A stretch of DNA of 64,000 nucleotides, from contig NC_068344.1 of assembly GCF_014633365.1 (NCBI RefSeq), positions 18,119,669 through 18,183,668 of the forward strand. Direction: 5' to 3'. Source of the stretch: Diospyros lotus. Lineage: Eukaryota; Streptophyta; Magnoliopsida; Ericales; Ebenaceae. The number at the start of each line of letters is the position of its first letter. Within the stretch, counting starts at the first letter, position 1. Both the position numbers and the translations under genes were made by a program. The notes under the pieces are model-generated. The model was not told where the DNA came from, searched no databases, and saw only the letters and a list, made by a program, of their open reading frames with translations. Below, in pieces: positions 23,127-35,372 of this stretch.

Positions 23127-23960
23127 TTAATGCTATTTGGCCATTCTTAATTAGAGATGACAATTGTAACTGAAATCGTGGGGAATCGAACCGGTCAACG
23201 AGGTTAAAAATCGTTTGATTGGGTAATGATTTGGTTTGGAGAAAAATCGAGCACTGTTTCAATGGGTATGGTTTGATTATAGTTTTCACTAAATCTAAAC
23301 CAAAACCCAAATCAAAACCGAACCAAATGTATGAGTAAGCGAACCAAACTGAATTGAATATACATATATATAATAGATATTTTTTTATTTAATATATTAT
23401 ATATACACATAATATATATATTGACTAATGTATTTTTTTACAAGTATTTTAACTAATGCATTACAAATATATAAAATATTTAACATTTATAAAGTAATTA
23501 ACAAATAAAAATAAAACCTAATATTAAATTTTTTTATTTTTATCAATCAAATAATTATATCCAAAAAGTTTGAAGTTAATTTGTAACTTTATGAAAGAAA
23601 AAAAAATAACTTTATTAGAGTTTGTCTTTATTTGTTGTGGAGTTATCAAAATTTTTTATAAATGCTATTTGCAAGAGTTTGTTTTTATTTGTTGATATGA
23701 ACCAAACTAAAAAAATTATGGTTAAAACTAAAACCAAACTAAAACCGAATAGTTTGCTTATAGTTTTAAATTTTTAAAACCAATGGGTAATGGTTTGGTT
23801 TTAGTTTTAGTAATTTAAGTTTGGTTTGGTTATGGTTTTGAAAAAAACTGAAACCAAACCGAACCATTGCTAACCCTACCCTTAATGCCATTCTCGAGAT
23901 ATCGCGATATCTTGACCCCAAAATATCGCTATATGAAGACTGATCCAAAACCCATTATTT
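23127..23960. other. Promoter-block segment rich in AACCAAACC words
   Basis: Absent from the gene A locus. Self-complementary words (GGTTTGGTTT against AAACCAAACC) are abundant at both ends, suggesting a MITE relic, but I could not define termini or a target duplication. No gene seen. Confidence 0.45.
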
Positions 23961-23969
23961 CAAATTTTG

Positions 23970-24003
23970 CCTCCTCTATCTCTCACTTGCTATCTGGTGT
24001 GAC

Positions 24004-24038
<35 letters not shown>

Positions 24039-25932
24039 ATATATATATATATATATATTTTCTCTCATTCCGGCTGTCGCTGTCTCTCCCTTTCAGCAAC
24101 CCTTGGGTCGTTCCGAATGATACTCATGACAGTGGGGGGCTCGACAACGGTGCTCGTGGTGGTGGCAGGGCGAGGAGGGTGGAGGGCGATGAACAGTACT
24201 CTCTCTCTCTCTCTCTCTCAAGCACGCACACACACACACACACCCACTATCGCCCAAACTTCACCCATTCTCTCTCTCTCTCACACCCTCAACCTTGAAG
24301 GAGGAACACGTCGTCGCCGCCACCGTTGCCCCACACTCAACCGATCTCAGCCTCGAGAGAGAAACCCACCACCGTTGTCACCCGTAGTCTCCATTGCTTC
24401 GATCTACAATGAGGTAAGTCTATCCCACAATTATTTTCAGCACAACCATCATATATATGTATATACGTATTTTTGGGATTTGGGTGAAATTTTAAGCTTA
24501 GATCTACAGAGTTTTGACCATTTGATCTTGCTGGTTTTTGGGTATATTGGTCGATGGGCCATTGGGTGTCAAGTGATTGCCTCTGATCGCCAAAAACCAC
24601 AAGCCACGGTACCCGGTGGCAACTAGCAGTGCATTTTTAAGTTTGGTCAAAAATTAAAATTCAGATCTACTAAAATTCAATCGTTAAATCTGTGCCATTT
24701 TCTTTTTTGTACGTTAAAAGTGAACAATGGCTTGCTACAGCCTACAGCCTTTGAGACTCATCTGCTTTTGGTTTTACTATGATAACCTTGTTGTTTCTTA
24801 CACAAAAAATATTTAGCTTTTCGTAGCTTGAAAAAAAGTTGGAATCTATAAAAATTAAACTATAAAATATAAAAATTTAAAATATTCTAAATTTTTTAAT
24901 ATTTTAAAATCTTCAATAAATTATAAAAATAATTGACATAATTTAAATTTTATTTAATATAAATTTAAAAATATATATATACATTAATAAATATTCAAAT
25001 TCAAATAAAATTAACAATATCTATTTACCATTCAATTCTTAAATAACCTTAATAATTTCAATTCAACAAATACAAATCAATTCAATTTTAACCTTCACAA
25101 TATTCAAAGATCACAAATTCAATACAAATTCATAATTAAATATCATATTCAATATCAACATCCACAATATAAACTAAAATAATTATAAAATAATGCATAT
25201 ATATGTACGAAAGTCACAACCACCGCCACCAACGCTGCCGACAACCATCACCAGTCGAAGATTCCTATGATCAGAGTCTACCATTAGAAACATCAAGTCA
25301 AGAGAGTTAACATACAAAAAAATGGCCTAGATTTAATAGTTGAATTTTAGTAGATATGAGTTTTAATTTTCAGCCAAACTTAAAAATGCACTGCCAGTCG
25401 CCACAAGCCACTATGGTCGGTGGTTTTCTGCGATCAGAGGCAACCATTTGACACCCAAGGACCTATCGACCAATATATCCAAAAATTAGTAAGACCCAAT
25501 AGTCAAAACTTTGTAGATCTAAGCTTAAAGTTTCGGCCAAACCCAAAAAATGTGTATATATATACGTATATATGATGGATATGCTGAAAATTATTGTGGG
25601 AGAGACTTACGTCTTTGTAGATGGGAGCAATGGAGACGACGAGTGACAATAGTGGCGGGTTTCTCTCTCAAGGCCGAGGTCGGTCGGGTGTGGGCAATGG
25701 TGGTGCAAGCAGTGATGGCGATGATGGTGCGTTCCTCCCTCAAGGTCGAGAGTGAGAGAGAGAGAGAGAAAACATTGTCGTCAAGCCCCCCATTGTCACG
25801 AGCACCGTCAAGAACAACTGGAGGGCTGTCGAAAGGGAGAGATAGTGATGGCCAGAACGGGAGGAAATAAAGAGAAAAAGAAAGAGAGAGTAAAGGTCAC
25901 ACGAGAGAGCATAGAGTGAGAGATTGAGACCT
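23970..25932. repeat. Long inverted repeat (foldback) upstream of gene B
   Basis: The left arm, about 23970-24720, is complementary to the right arm, about 25300-25932, around a 580-bp AT-rich centre. Matching landmarks: TGGTGTGACTTTT (24000) against AAAGGTCACACGAG (25892); TCTATCCCACAATTATTTTC (24420) against GAAAATTATTGTGGGAGAG (25585); TTTTTAAGTTTGG (24632) against CCAAACTTAAAAA (25375). The left arm has (CT)n and (TA)n tracts at 24009-24058. No transposase was seen. It could be a Mutator-like foldback element or a hairpin-RNA locus. Confidence 0.75.
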
Positions 25933-26031
25933 CTGGTGTGAGAGAGAGAGGAAGCACTAGTTGAGGTTATTTTTGTAAATTTGCACTATAGGTAAATTGG
26001 TAATTTGATGAAGGGTGGCCGAATAACATTA

Positions 26032-26530
26032 GGGAAATTCTATTCGCAGCCATATTTTTGCTCTTCGCAACCATTAAAAATTCAGATTTTTTTTCCAGTC
26101 ATGTGATAACTCTCTATAGTTAAATTTTTTCAAAAATACCCTCTTTTATCACATCTCCAAAATACATCAACAAATAAAATCACGGCAGATACATACATTC
26201 ATTAATACATAGACACACACACACACATACATATATATATATATGTATATATATACATATATTTATATTTGTGTATGCGGTGCATATGTGACTGTTAATG
26301 TATGTATTTGTGTTATTCTACTATTATATTTTCGTCTATTTTTTCATTTTCAACTGCATTGGATCTGATATTTTTTATTGTATTGTCTTCGTTATGAATA
26401 GTGGGTGTGGGTATTTGATTGAGAGAGAAAGTGGGTATGAGGGTAAAAATGAGTTTTCAAAAGAGAGTGCTTTAGGTATATTAAAATATGACTGCGAAGA
26501 GCAAAAACGTGACTGTGAATAGAAGTTTCC
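26032..26530. mobile_element. Mutator-like MITE just upstream of gene B
   Basis: 499 bp with inverted termini of about 45 bp (GGGAAATTCTATTCGCAGCC and, at the other end, the complement of GAAGAGCAAAAACGTGACTG plus GAATAGAAGTTTCC). The 9-bp flanks ATAACATTA (26023-26031) and ACGACATTA (26531-26539) match at seven positions. It ends about 170 bp before the gene B start codon. Confidence 0.7.
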
Positions 26531-26698
26531 ACGACATTACTCATATGGGAAGATATCGTCCAATCAATCTAGAAAAAGAGGCCTTAAGTGAGTATACTTT
26601 TGCAAAGCTACTTTGACGATGCTGATTCCTCTTTCGGATTGGTATATATGTGTGTGTTGAAGGTTTGAGAGATTAGTTTTGGGAACATTAATTCATCA

Positions 26699-29600
26699 AT
26701 GGCAACCTCAAGCTCTTTGTCCTTTGAAGTGTTCCCGTGTCCCGTCTATGTCAACGTGGAGGACTCCGTTCACATCAAGCTGTCCAGACCGAACTACTTC
26801 ATATGGCGAAAGATGATGTCCGATTTTCTCGAGAGGCAGTATCTGATCGGCTTCATCAACGGCATGATCAAACGGCCGCCAGCGTTGATTGCCGTCGACG
26901 AACAATCCGCTTGCCGCGGCAAGGAGATTGAGAATCCTGACCACATTTCCTGGAAAAGAACTGACGAACTGGTACAGAAATGGTTGCGGATCACAATCCA
27001 AGACGATATTCTCCGCATTGTGGCGGACCTTAAAACCGCTTATGCTATCTGGCGTGTTTTGGAGGATACATTTATTAATCCTTCCGCCGATTATATGGAA
27101 TATGGTAAGGTGAAATATGGTGATTTTGGGGCCAATAATGGTGAGCGATGATGGACTGCATGGGCACGGGCCAAATCGAAAGGGGAATTACGTTCCACTT
27201 CTACCCCTTAATTTGTTTCGTGAGAGACAAAAAGCAGAGCACTCCTCGCCGGCCCGTCGCAGTCTACCTCAAAAAAACATGATTCTTCTAATATAAATGA
27301 AATTTTTAATTAGTTGTACAAATAGAATTTTTAAAATTAATAATTATTTATTTGGATATGTTTTGTACGCAGAACTGATGCTGGGAGAAACAAGCTGTAG
27401 AGAAGCAGGGATCAATATAGGCCATTACTTCCCATTGTACCAAGCGGTGCAAGAGGGCGACTGGGAGCGTGTGAAGAAATTCCTAGAAAAAGAACCCGAT
27501 GCAATCAAGGCCCGAATCAATACGGCCTTACAAACGCCACTTATGGTAGCGGTGAAGTCCCCGCACAGGAACAAAGTTGTGAAGGGGCTCTTAGACAGGA
27601 TGTCGAAAGAGGATCTGGAGCAGTTTGAACACAAGAAAGAGAAGACAGTCTTGCACAAGGCAGTGGGTGTTGGGAATATAAAGGCAGCCAAGATGTTGGT
27701 GAACAAGAACGATCGCTTGCCTTACATCTGTGGTGATTCCGGCGTTGTACCTCTACGTACAGCTGCTCGTAGGGCCAACAGAGAGATGGTATCATACTTA
27801 TTGAGTGTCACCAAAGAAGACATTGATCCTAGGCCCTTCCTCCATAAATTAGGCTTCAAGCTCATCGACTCTCTAATTATCGGTGGACTTTATGGTATGT
27901 CTTTTTTCTTTGTTCCTCTCCATTCACTCCTACACACAAGTATCAGTTATTTGTGGACAAAAGCTTTTGGAAAAAATAAAAGTTATCATCCCTAGGTTTA
28001 TCCTAATTGCAAAGTCCTCCTTACATTTTAATAATGGCAATGACCTCATTAACCATTATAGAAGAGTAAAATGATCAATTTGTTTTATTTCTCTCTCATC
28101 TCTCTTGTGATTTGAGAAAAAACTAAAAAATACTATAGGAAAAAGGGGTATTGGCGATAAAATTTTTCCGACGGTAATAATATCATTACCGACAGTTTTT
28201 AAATTGCCAAAAATTTTCAACGATTTATCAAAATTGCTAGGAATTCTTATTTTTACCGGCGGTTCAACAAAACCATCGGAAAATTTTTTTCCCAGCTGTT
28301 AAAAACCGTCGGTAATATTTTCCAATAGAGGTATTTTTGGCAGATAAAATTACCGCCAATAAAATTTTTACTGGTGGTTTTTTTACTTTTTTCGGTAATT
28401 TTTTAATCGCCCGAAAAAATCAAATCTCTTGTAGTGAAAGAAAAAAAACAATGATGCTTGACAATTGCTGTCCACCCACCATTGATTGCATTCAAATATT
28501 TAACTATGATTAACTAACAATAAAAAATGAAACTAACATAAATGAAAGCTAGATACCTAGATCTGGCTTCCCTAAAACCCAGATTTTGATATCTTTATTC
28601 TTTCATGGACGAACCCAATATCTAATTCCCTCTAAGTTAGAACCCTAATATGTATATATATATATATATCAAAACCAAGTGTGGAAACTAGCTACTAGCC
28701 ACTCCTTGTAGGAAGTGAGGCAGCGATCGTGTTATCTTCATTTCCTTATCATTTAGTTTTACATTATTTAAATTACAAGTGGTACTTAATTTAAGTCTTA
28801 AGTGATGGTTGTAAATTGGAATTGTCATTACAGACATTGCTTTAATGTTGATTCGAAGACATCCGGAGTTAGCTGTCATGGATTCAGGTCTTCTCGACAG
28901 CATGGCGCTCAAGCCTTCTGCCTTCCAAAGTGGACTAGCCTTCAACTTCTGCCAGCGCTTCATCTACTCTCGTTAGTGTCTTCCTTCCTTCCATCACTCT
29001 TCTCGTACTTAGTAAAACACATAAATACAATAACAACAACAACATCAATGCTATCACATAATAATCAACAATGATGCTTGGAATTATGGACAAGGTGGTA
29101 AAGTTGGTACTTCATGCTAGCAAGCGATTTTTGATTTCCACCTTAATTCAAATCATAATCTGTAATACGTCAGGGTGGGGTTTATTTGTATTCTCATGCT
29201 TATACATTTTTTTTTCTTTTTTGCTTATTATATTCTTCTGCCATTTTACATTTAGATGTTCCTATCAAGTTGGAGAACTCAGAGAAATTGGAGAAGCAAC
29301 AATGTGGAGGAGACATAGAAAGTCTTGCCCAATGCTCTACTCCCGGTTCGTCAAGTTGTCACTTAATAATTTTAATTTTCATTTCATGGGAGAATAATAT
29401 ATTTTTATATAATTTATTTATGAATTAAATTACTTTTTAGTCTGAATTGTACTTGTTTTTTGTAATTTGGGATATGAATTATTTGGAATCTCATATGGGT
29501 GTGTAGGGTCTTCAAAACTTTCACATCTAATGTACGCAACAAAAAATATACGTAATGAAAGTTTGGATAGCAATACGCAATAACCATTCAAAGAAATTGA

Positions 29601-31722
29601 ACAATTCATTAAAGTTATCACTTGAATAATCAAAATTTGATTTAAGAGAAACTTCACAAGATGACTTTATACTTCTCAAGTGTGAAGGGCCTAATTGATC
29701 CACATCAATCTAGCTTTTAAAACCTCTTGAAGTTCCCTTTTGTGCTAGCTGAAAGCTACAAAGGTACGTCTAGGCTTGTAGTTATTCTTAGTTTCAAAAA
29801 CCAAAGCTTTGATTTCTAACAAAAAAGGGATTGGGGTTCACCATCTCTGTCCCTCCTTCTTCCTCTTAGGCCAATCTTTCCCTCTCTCGTATCCCTCTTT
29901 CTCCCCTCTACCTCCCTCTCCTTCACTCCCGTCAATGACGGTTCGATGAGGGTTCAGTTGTAGAACCCTCGATGGCAGGTGGTAGCTGGCTGGCTTGCTG
30001 GCAATGCTGACCAACCGCCACCAGTTAACTAAATATATATATATTAAAATCATTATTTGTATGTATATTTGGTAATTAAAATATTTTTGGAAAATATAAA
30101 TCTATTATAATAAATTATATTTTTGTAGTCTGTTGGGTACATTTTGATGACAGTTCGCTGACTTTAATATATTTATTTTTCCTGTACAGTTAAGTTGAGA
30201 ATGAGATTGCAGGCAATGGTATGGAAGGTTGCTGAAATATTTGGTAATAATCCGCATGAAGATAAGAAAATCTTTAAGATTTTGTTTGGATTTGGGTTCG
30301 ATCTATATAATTTCTTTCTAGATTCATAATATTAATGCATCAAAATTAAACGCAGGACACACACACACACACACACACACGTATATCTTGTGATGTTGAA
30401 AATTTGATCACTGTCAGTACCACAAATCAAGCGTGTTCGAGAGAAGAAACAAGAAAATCAGGATGCTGTTGATCTTGTCAAGTTTCTTTGCACGGAAGTG
30501 GGGAAGCTGGATCACTTGAAAGCTAAAGACATGCTTAAGGTGCCACTATCCACGGCAGCGTGCGCGGGTATCCGAGAAGTCGTCGAAGAAATTCTGCACA
30601 CGATTCCAGGTTCAACTCATCTAAGATCAGCAAAGAAATCTGTCTTCCATCTTGCAGTTTTGTACCGTCGCGAACAAGTCTTCAACCTCATCTACCAGCA
30701 CGTGGGATCAACATTTAGAATCTTATCGCATACGGATATGATGGGAAACAATGGCCTCCACATGGCTGGATATTTGTATCCTCAACAGCTACTCAATCTG
30801 CGATCTGGTGCTGCTGGGGCAGCCTTACAAATGCAACTCGAATTACAATGGTTTAAGGTACTTGTTCTCCTAAATTGCAAAAATGTGTTCTCTATAATTG
30901 GATAAAACAAATCACATGCAAATCAAGCAAAAAGACAGAATAATCTAAATCGTATTCACAATCCCAAAGACGGATGTATAACTTATTAATAAATAAATGA
31001 CATATATAGCTGAATCTTGTCAACTTAGGGGTGTTACACAATATGATTATGCTGAGTGTGAGGTCTTTAATTTTGATCTAATCCCAAAATCACTGGATCT
31101 TGTATAGGAGGTGGAAAAATTTGTTCTACCACAAGCCAAAGAAGCGAGAAATTATCTCGGAAAAACACCTGCAGAGGCCTTCACCGAGACACACAAGATC
31201 TTGGTGAAAGAAGGAGAGCAGTGGATGAAAGATGCCGCCAATTCATGCACAATTGTAGCTGCGCTTGTGGCCACCGTCGCCTTTGCAGCTGCCATCACTG
31301 TGCCAGGTGGAAACAACGGTGTCACTGGGCAACCACTTTTCTCCAAAGAAACAGCCTTTGCAATCTTTGCCATCGCTGATGCCCTTGCTCTTTTCTCCTC
31401 CTCTTCCTCCTTGTTAATGTTCTTGTCTATTCTCACTTCTCGTTATGCCGAAGAGGATTTTCTATATGCATTGCCCAATAGACTAATCATCGGCCTTATA
31501 ACTCTCTTCCTCTCCATATTATCCATGATGGCAGCCTTTGTCTCCACTCTTTATCTTGTTTTTGCAGCTAAAGACACGTGGATTCTCATTCCTGTAGTCG
31601 TATTGGCCTGTCTACCTGTTACTTTGTTTGTATCATTGCAATTTCCCCTTCTCATTGATATGATCATATCCACATATGGTCCAGGAATTTTTGGTAAGCA
31701 AAGCAACCGTTACATCACATAG
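26699..31722 (+). CDS. Gene B: gag-like + ankyrin + PGG membrane protein (ITN1/ACD6-like)
   Basis: Seven exons: 26699-27104, 27373-27894, 28834-28971, 29256-29345, 30190-30243, 30418-30857 and 31108-31722. Phases match gene A; the product is 754 residues with no stop. Exon 1 is 36 bp shorter than in gene A because the serine-rich leader is shorter. The gag-like domain reads KLSRPNYFIW and later AIWRVLEDTF. Ankyrin repeats fill exon 2 and exon 6 (HLAVLYRREQVFNLIY, GNNGLHMAGYL). PGG is at about residues 616-618 with four hydrophobic helices. By eye, exon 7 differs from gene A at about six residues of 204, while the gag-like part differs at about 19 of 122. The exon 7 acceptor is TATAG rather than TACAG, still valid. 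The promoter differs from gene A by several insertions, so expression may differ. Role inferred from family: plasma-membrane ankyrin protein in stress or defence. Confidence 0.87.
28131..28436. mobile_element. CACTA MITE in gene B intron 2
   Basis: 306 bp, right end CTCTTGTAGTG and left end TACTATAGGA (degenerate CACTA), with the 3-bp flank AAA on both sides. Subterminal GGCGGTTT/AAACCATCGG-like inverted words are present. Gene A intron 2 (about 7310) has the empty A-rich site. Confidence 0.7.
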
Positions 31723-31871
31723 ACAAAGTTGAAGGCTTTAGGAGTATTAATGTGTGTAATAATAATTAAACTTGGTCTGTGTTGAACCCTTTTTAAGTAT
31801 TGGGGTACTCTCAAATGTTTGGTCTTGGTAAAATATATTGGGGTCGTATTCTTATTGTCAATGGAGTGCTC

Positions 31872-31877
31872 AATAAA
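31872..31877 (+). promoter_or_regulatory. Poly(A) signal of gene B
   Basis: AATAAA 150 bases after the stop codon, equivalent to 20364-20369 in gene A. Confidence 0.5.
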
Positions 31878-33036
31878 CTCCATAGAGTTATGGAGACCTG
31901 AAAATTGTACTCATGTTGATAGTTGAAAGAATATTGATAACTAAATAGAACTCTTATTTGCTCCGATGTACTCATTTTGCACATATCAAGTTAGAAGAGA
32001 AACGTGTGATGCTAGGTTGCCACGTGATTCCAGTGCCTTTACCATTGTTGTGGGTCTTTCATGGAAATTTGTCCTCGGAATACAATGGAGTTAGATTTTC
32101 TATGAGGGATTATATGCCATTCTTATTATGAACCATCTCCGACTAGATAAGGGTCTTTGGGAATCGAACTCCAACAACTCTTTTTTGGTTGTTAGCTCAA
32201 CTTGGCTTATTTTGATTTCAATATTTAGGATTGTTCAAATTTCAATTAAGATCAAAAAATTAATTAATCTAGTCTAAAACTGGCTAGACTTCAATTTAGT
32301 CCTCGATCCACTTATAGGCTTTAATTGGTTTTCGGTTGAGTACGCAACACGTCTAACATTGAAAACTATTTACAATTAATATGATATTATTATTTGTTAA
32401 TAATATAGATATAATATATAATATATTAAATTTTAAATTTTAAATTTTAAATATGCAATGTAATATTTTGCATACTCTTTAGAATTTTTTATAAAAATAT
32501 AAAAAAAAAATATTCGTGACCAAACCATTCCAGTCTTAGATTTAAGAGTTCTAAGAATCTTAGTCTTAGTCTGGTTTGGTTTAGAGCTGATCTGGACCAA
32601 ATAAACACCCATATCAATACATGAATATTAAATATTTTAAATTTATATTTAATTAAAATTTTAAATATTGACCAAGTAAAAAGAAAGCAGATTTTATTAT
32701 GAATAAATTTAAACTAATTGACTTGGACTCCTTTTCTTAAACCATTGAAAAAAAAGGTGGCAACAAACAACTTTATTCTCTCTCTCATCTTCATTCATTC
32801 ACTCTCCTTCATAGACATCTTCCTTTATCTTCCATTTTCAGAAAAGGAGGACAAAATTCCTCTTTAGTTTTACAACATTTTATCTTATTCTGAGCGTTGG
32901 ACAATTATTAGTTTGAGCATTTCCTTAATTAAACATAAGAAATTATTGGACAAAAATCAAGGAGTCCAATCTTTTAGGCTTTTGGTTGTTAGTTTTTAAT
33001 ATTTGAATTCAAATTCCACAACAGTTCAATCTTTTA

Positions 33037-33563
33037 GGTTGCGTTCTCTTTGCTGTTTTCAAGTCATTTTTAGTTTTTAGTTTTCTAAAATAATGAAAAC
33101 GTGTTCTTTTTACTGTTTTTAAAAATGTATTTTTGAAAACAAAAAAACAAAATTGTAAAGAAAACTCAAAACAACAAAAAGTTATTTTGAGTGTTTTTAT
33201 CCAAAACAAACTCTAAACTCAAAATACATCTATTTATTTATTTATTCATATTTTATTATTGTAATGGAAAAAAATATTACAAAATTCATTAACTTTAAAA
33301 TGTATATATTTTTTTAATAATATATTAACATTAAATATTTATAATTTACTTAATAATCAAATTTATTGAATAAAATATCATTAAAAAATATTTTCAAAAT
33401 TTCAAAAAGAACGCATTTTCTAATTTTCTGTTTTGAAAAATAATTTTTCAAAATGACAAAGAGAACGCGTTTTCAATTTTCTAAAAACAGATTATCAAAA
33501 CAGAAAATTGAAAATGAATTCAAAACTCAAAACTGAAAATTGAAAAACAAAGAGAACGCAGCC
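33037..33563. mobile_element. Tourist-like (PIF/Harbinger) MITE
   Basis: 527 bp with termini GGTTGCGTTCTCTTTG and the complement of CAAAGAGAACGCAGCC, flanked by TTA on both sides (33034-33036, 33564-33566). A TTA duplication is typical of PIF/Harbinger. The interior is AT-rich with self-complementary stretches and no coding capacity. Confidence 0.75.
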
Positions 33564-33566
33564 TTA

Positions 33567-33706
33567 GGTTTTTAGTTTTTGATGCTTGAATTCAAAATTT
33601 TCCTACTTTTGTGTATATTTGAATCTTATAAATTTGCCTATATCTACATGACAACTGAATGAAATAATAAGTTCACAAAACAATTTCTTCTTCTTTCGTG
33701 TTCATT
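33567..33706 (+). repeat. Probable 5' LTR end of a copia element
   Basis: This pyrimidine-rich stretch (ACAATTTCTTCTTCTTTCG) stops at the CACTA insertion. Across the insertion the next bases are TTTTTACA followed by the primer site TGGTATCAGAGCC at 45720. Joined, they have the layout of a copia LTR end and PBS. The LTR start was not located. Confidence 0.45.
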
Positions 33707-33976
33707 CACTACAAAAAAAATTAATTTTTTGCGGTGATTTTTTTGCAACGGTTTTAAAAATCGCCACAAAACATGGCATTTTGCGGCTGCAAAATACATT
33801 TTTTGCGTCGATATTTTTAACATTTTGCGGCGATTTTTCAAAATCGCTGTAAAATTCATTAAAACATTTAATTTTGCGGCGGTTTTTTGAAAATTGTCGT
33901 TAAATTTAGAAAATAATTAAATAATTAAAAAATAAAATTGAATTAGAAACTGTCGCTAAATTAAAAAATAATTAAA

Positions 33977-34605
33977 TGTCAACGTGAAAAAATGGTCGAC
34001 TGAAATTCGTCGACCCGTATTGATCTAGTAATCAAGAATGCGAAGGGAAGAGAATAGCAAAACCATCAATCAAACAATATACAAGAGTTTTTTACGTGGT
34101 TCGGCTAGAATGATGCATAGTCCATGACTGTTCTCTGATCATTTAGCAGAGTCAAAGTATGTATTTTTTATCATGCCCGTATAATAGCTTTCGATCCCCT
34201 ATTTATAGTGTGGGATATAGATAATTTACACAAAGTTAAATGTGGTGGGGTCACCTTGTGAAGGACAAAGTGCCCTTCTTATCTCCTTAAAACAGGGAGT
34301 AAAAGTTCCGCACCATGTGGGGTTTGGCTTTCCACGGATAAGGGTAGATAGACATCAGATCCAATTATTCTGCTATGTGGTCTTCTTTGCGAGCTAATCG
34401 GGTTGACCAGCAAGCTAGAGCCATTGCCGAGAGCTCACTTGCTATCGTAATTGGAGCTCGTGTGTTAGCAATTATGCGACCTTGCAGAATCATCTTTGTT
34501 CTTGAGCTCGTTGTACACCAAAAGGTTGGGCTTTTTCATTGGACCACCCCCAGCCTAGAGCAGTCTTGTTAATAGCCCAAGGCGGTTCCAGAAATGCCCG
34601 TAACA
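33977..34605 (-). repeat. 3' LTR of the Tat gypsy
   Basis: 629 bp, TGTCAACGTG...GCCCGTAACA on the plus strand. It carries a 56-bp stretch (about 34029-34084) that is missing from the other LTR. Confidence 0.9.
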
Positions 34606-34822
34606 CTAGCCCCCCCAGCTCGCGATGCGATCTTCAGAGTGCGAGCTGATAGATGCCGACCAGATTGGGCTATGCAAGTTGTCAGTCCACCTTTTAGGCT
34701 TCTGTCCAATCGTTTCAAATTGCACCGTTTCATGCCGCACGTCTTGTCTGAAGCTCCATTAATGTGCACGTTCCCAATAACCGCTTAATCATTATGTTAG
34801 TGGGCCCCATGCTCTCGCGTAC

Positions 34823-34889
34823 CACCGTTGGATCTAGGGCAGCTCATCGGTCTCCTCATCCAACGGTGAAGTGCCTTAAACTATAAAAA
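34823..34889 (+). promoter_or_regulatory. Promoter of the antisense gene: inverted repeat plus TATA box
   Basis: CACCGTTGGAT (34823-34833) and ATCCAACGGTG (34858-34868) form a perfect 11-bp inverted repeat 13 bases before a TATA box (CTATAAAAAC, 34881-34890). The TATA box lies 491 bases before the ATG at 35373. The related element at 1-1862 keeps the TATA box and the flanking CCTTA. A leader intron is likely, from 35077 to 35372; its donor reads ATAAGT here and GTGAGT in the other copy. Confidence 0.5.
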
Positions 34890-35372
34890 CGTGAGGAAAT
34901 TCCTTCCCCCCCTTTATCGTGTCATTTCTTTTTGAAAATATTCTCTGTATTTGCAACCTTCTTCTTCTTCCCGACTTCAAGACTCCATAGCCGACGGTTC
35001 CGAAGCTTCTCTGCCCTTCACCTTCACTTTCTAGCCGGTTCCTCCCATCGATTCTTGCGGCAATCAGTCAAGAACAATAAGTTTCTCGTATTCTTTTAAT
35101 CTTTTTCATTTATGCTTCCATTCTTTCCGTCGATTCCGTCTCCATCCCTTGCTTCTTGGTAATGGCTGTGAGTCTCTTAGGGCTAGTTTTCATTTATTTC
35201 AGGAGGTTTAATAGGCTTACAAACTCAACCCCTTTCCCATCGAGTCATATCCTGTTGCGAAGCACCCGACCTGATAGGTAGGAGGCCTTCTTAGGATCTT
35301 TGGTTCGTGAAGACTGGTCTGTTCTCAGCGACCTAACTCTTCTTTTCTCTTCTTGTTATCTTTTCATTGTAG

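Larger units (their letters stand above)
21744..32925 (+). repeat. Tandem segmental duplication, unit B
   Basis: Colinear with 4098-21548. It lacks the hAT MITE at 4611 and the intron-4 block. It gains a 172-bp MITE (22939), a 3.4-kb promoter block (about 23127-26548) and a 306-bp CACTA MITE (28131). Confidence 0.85.

Noticed and set aside
24117..24626. 169-codon frame after the (CT)n tract
   Set aside because: It runs through microsatellites and an arm of the inverted repeat; the other arm does not keep it.
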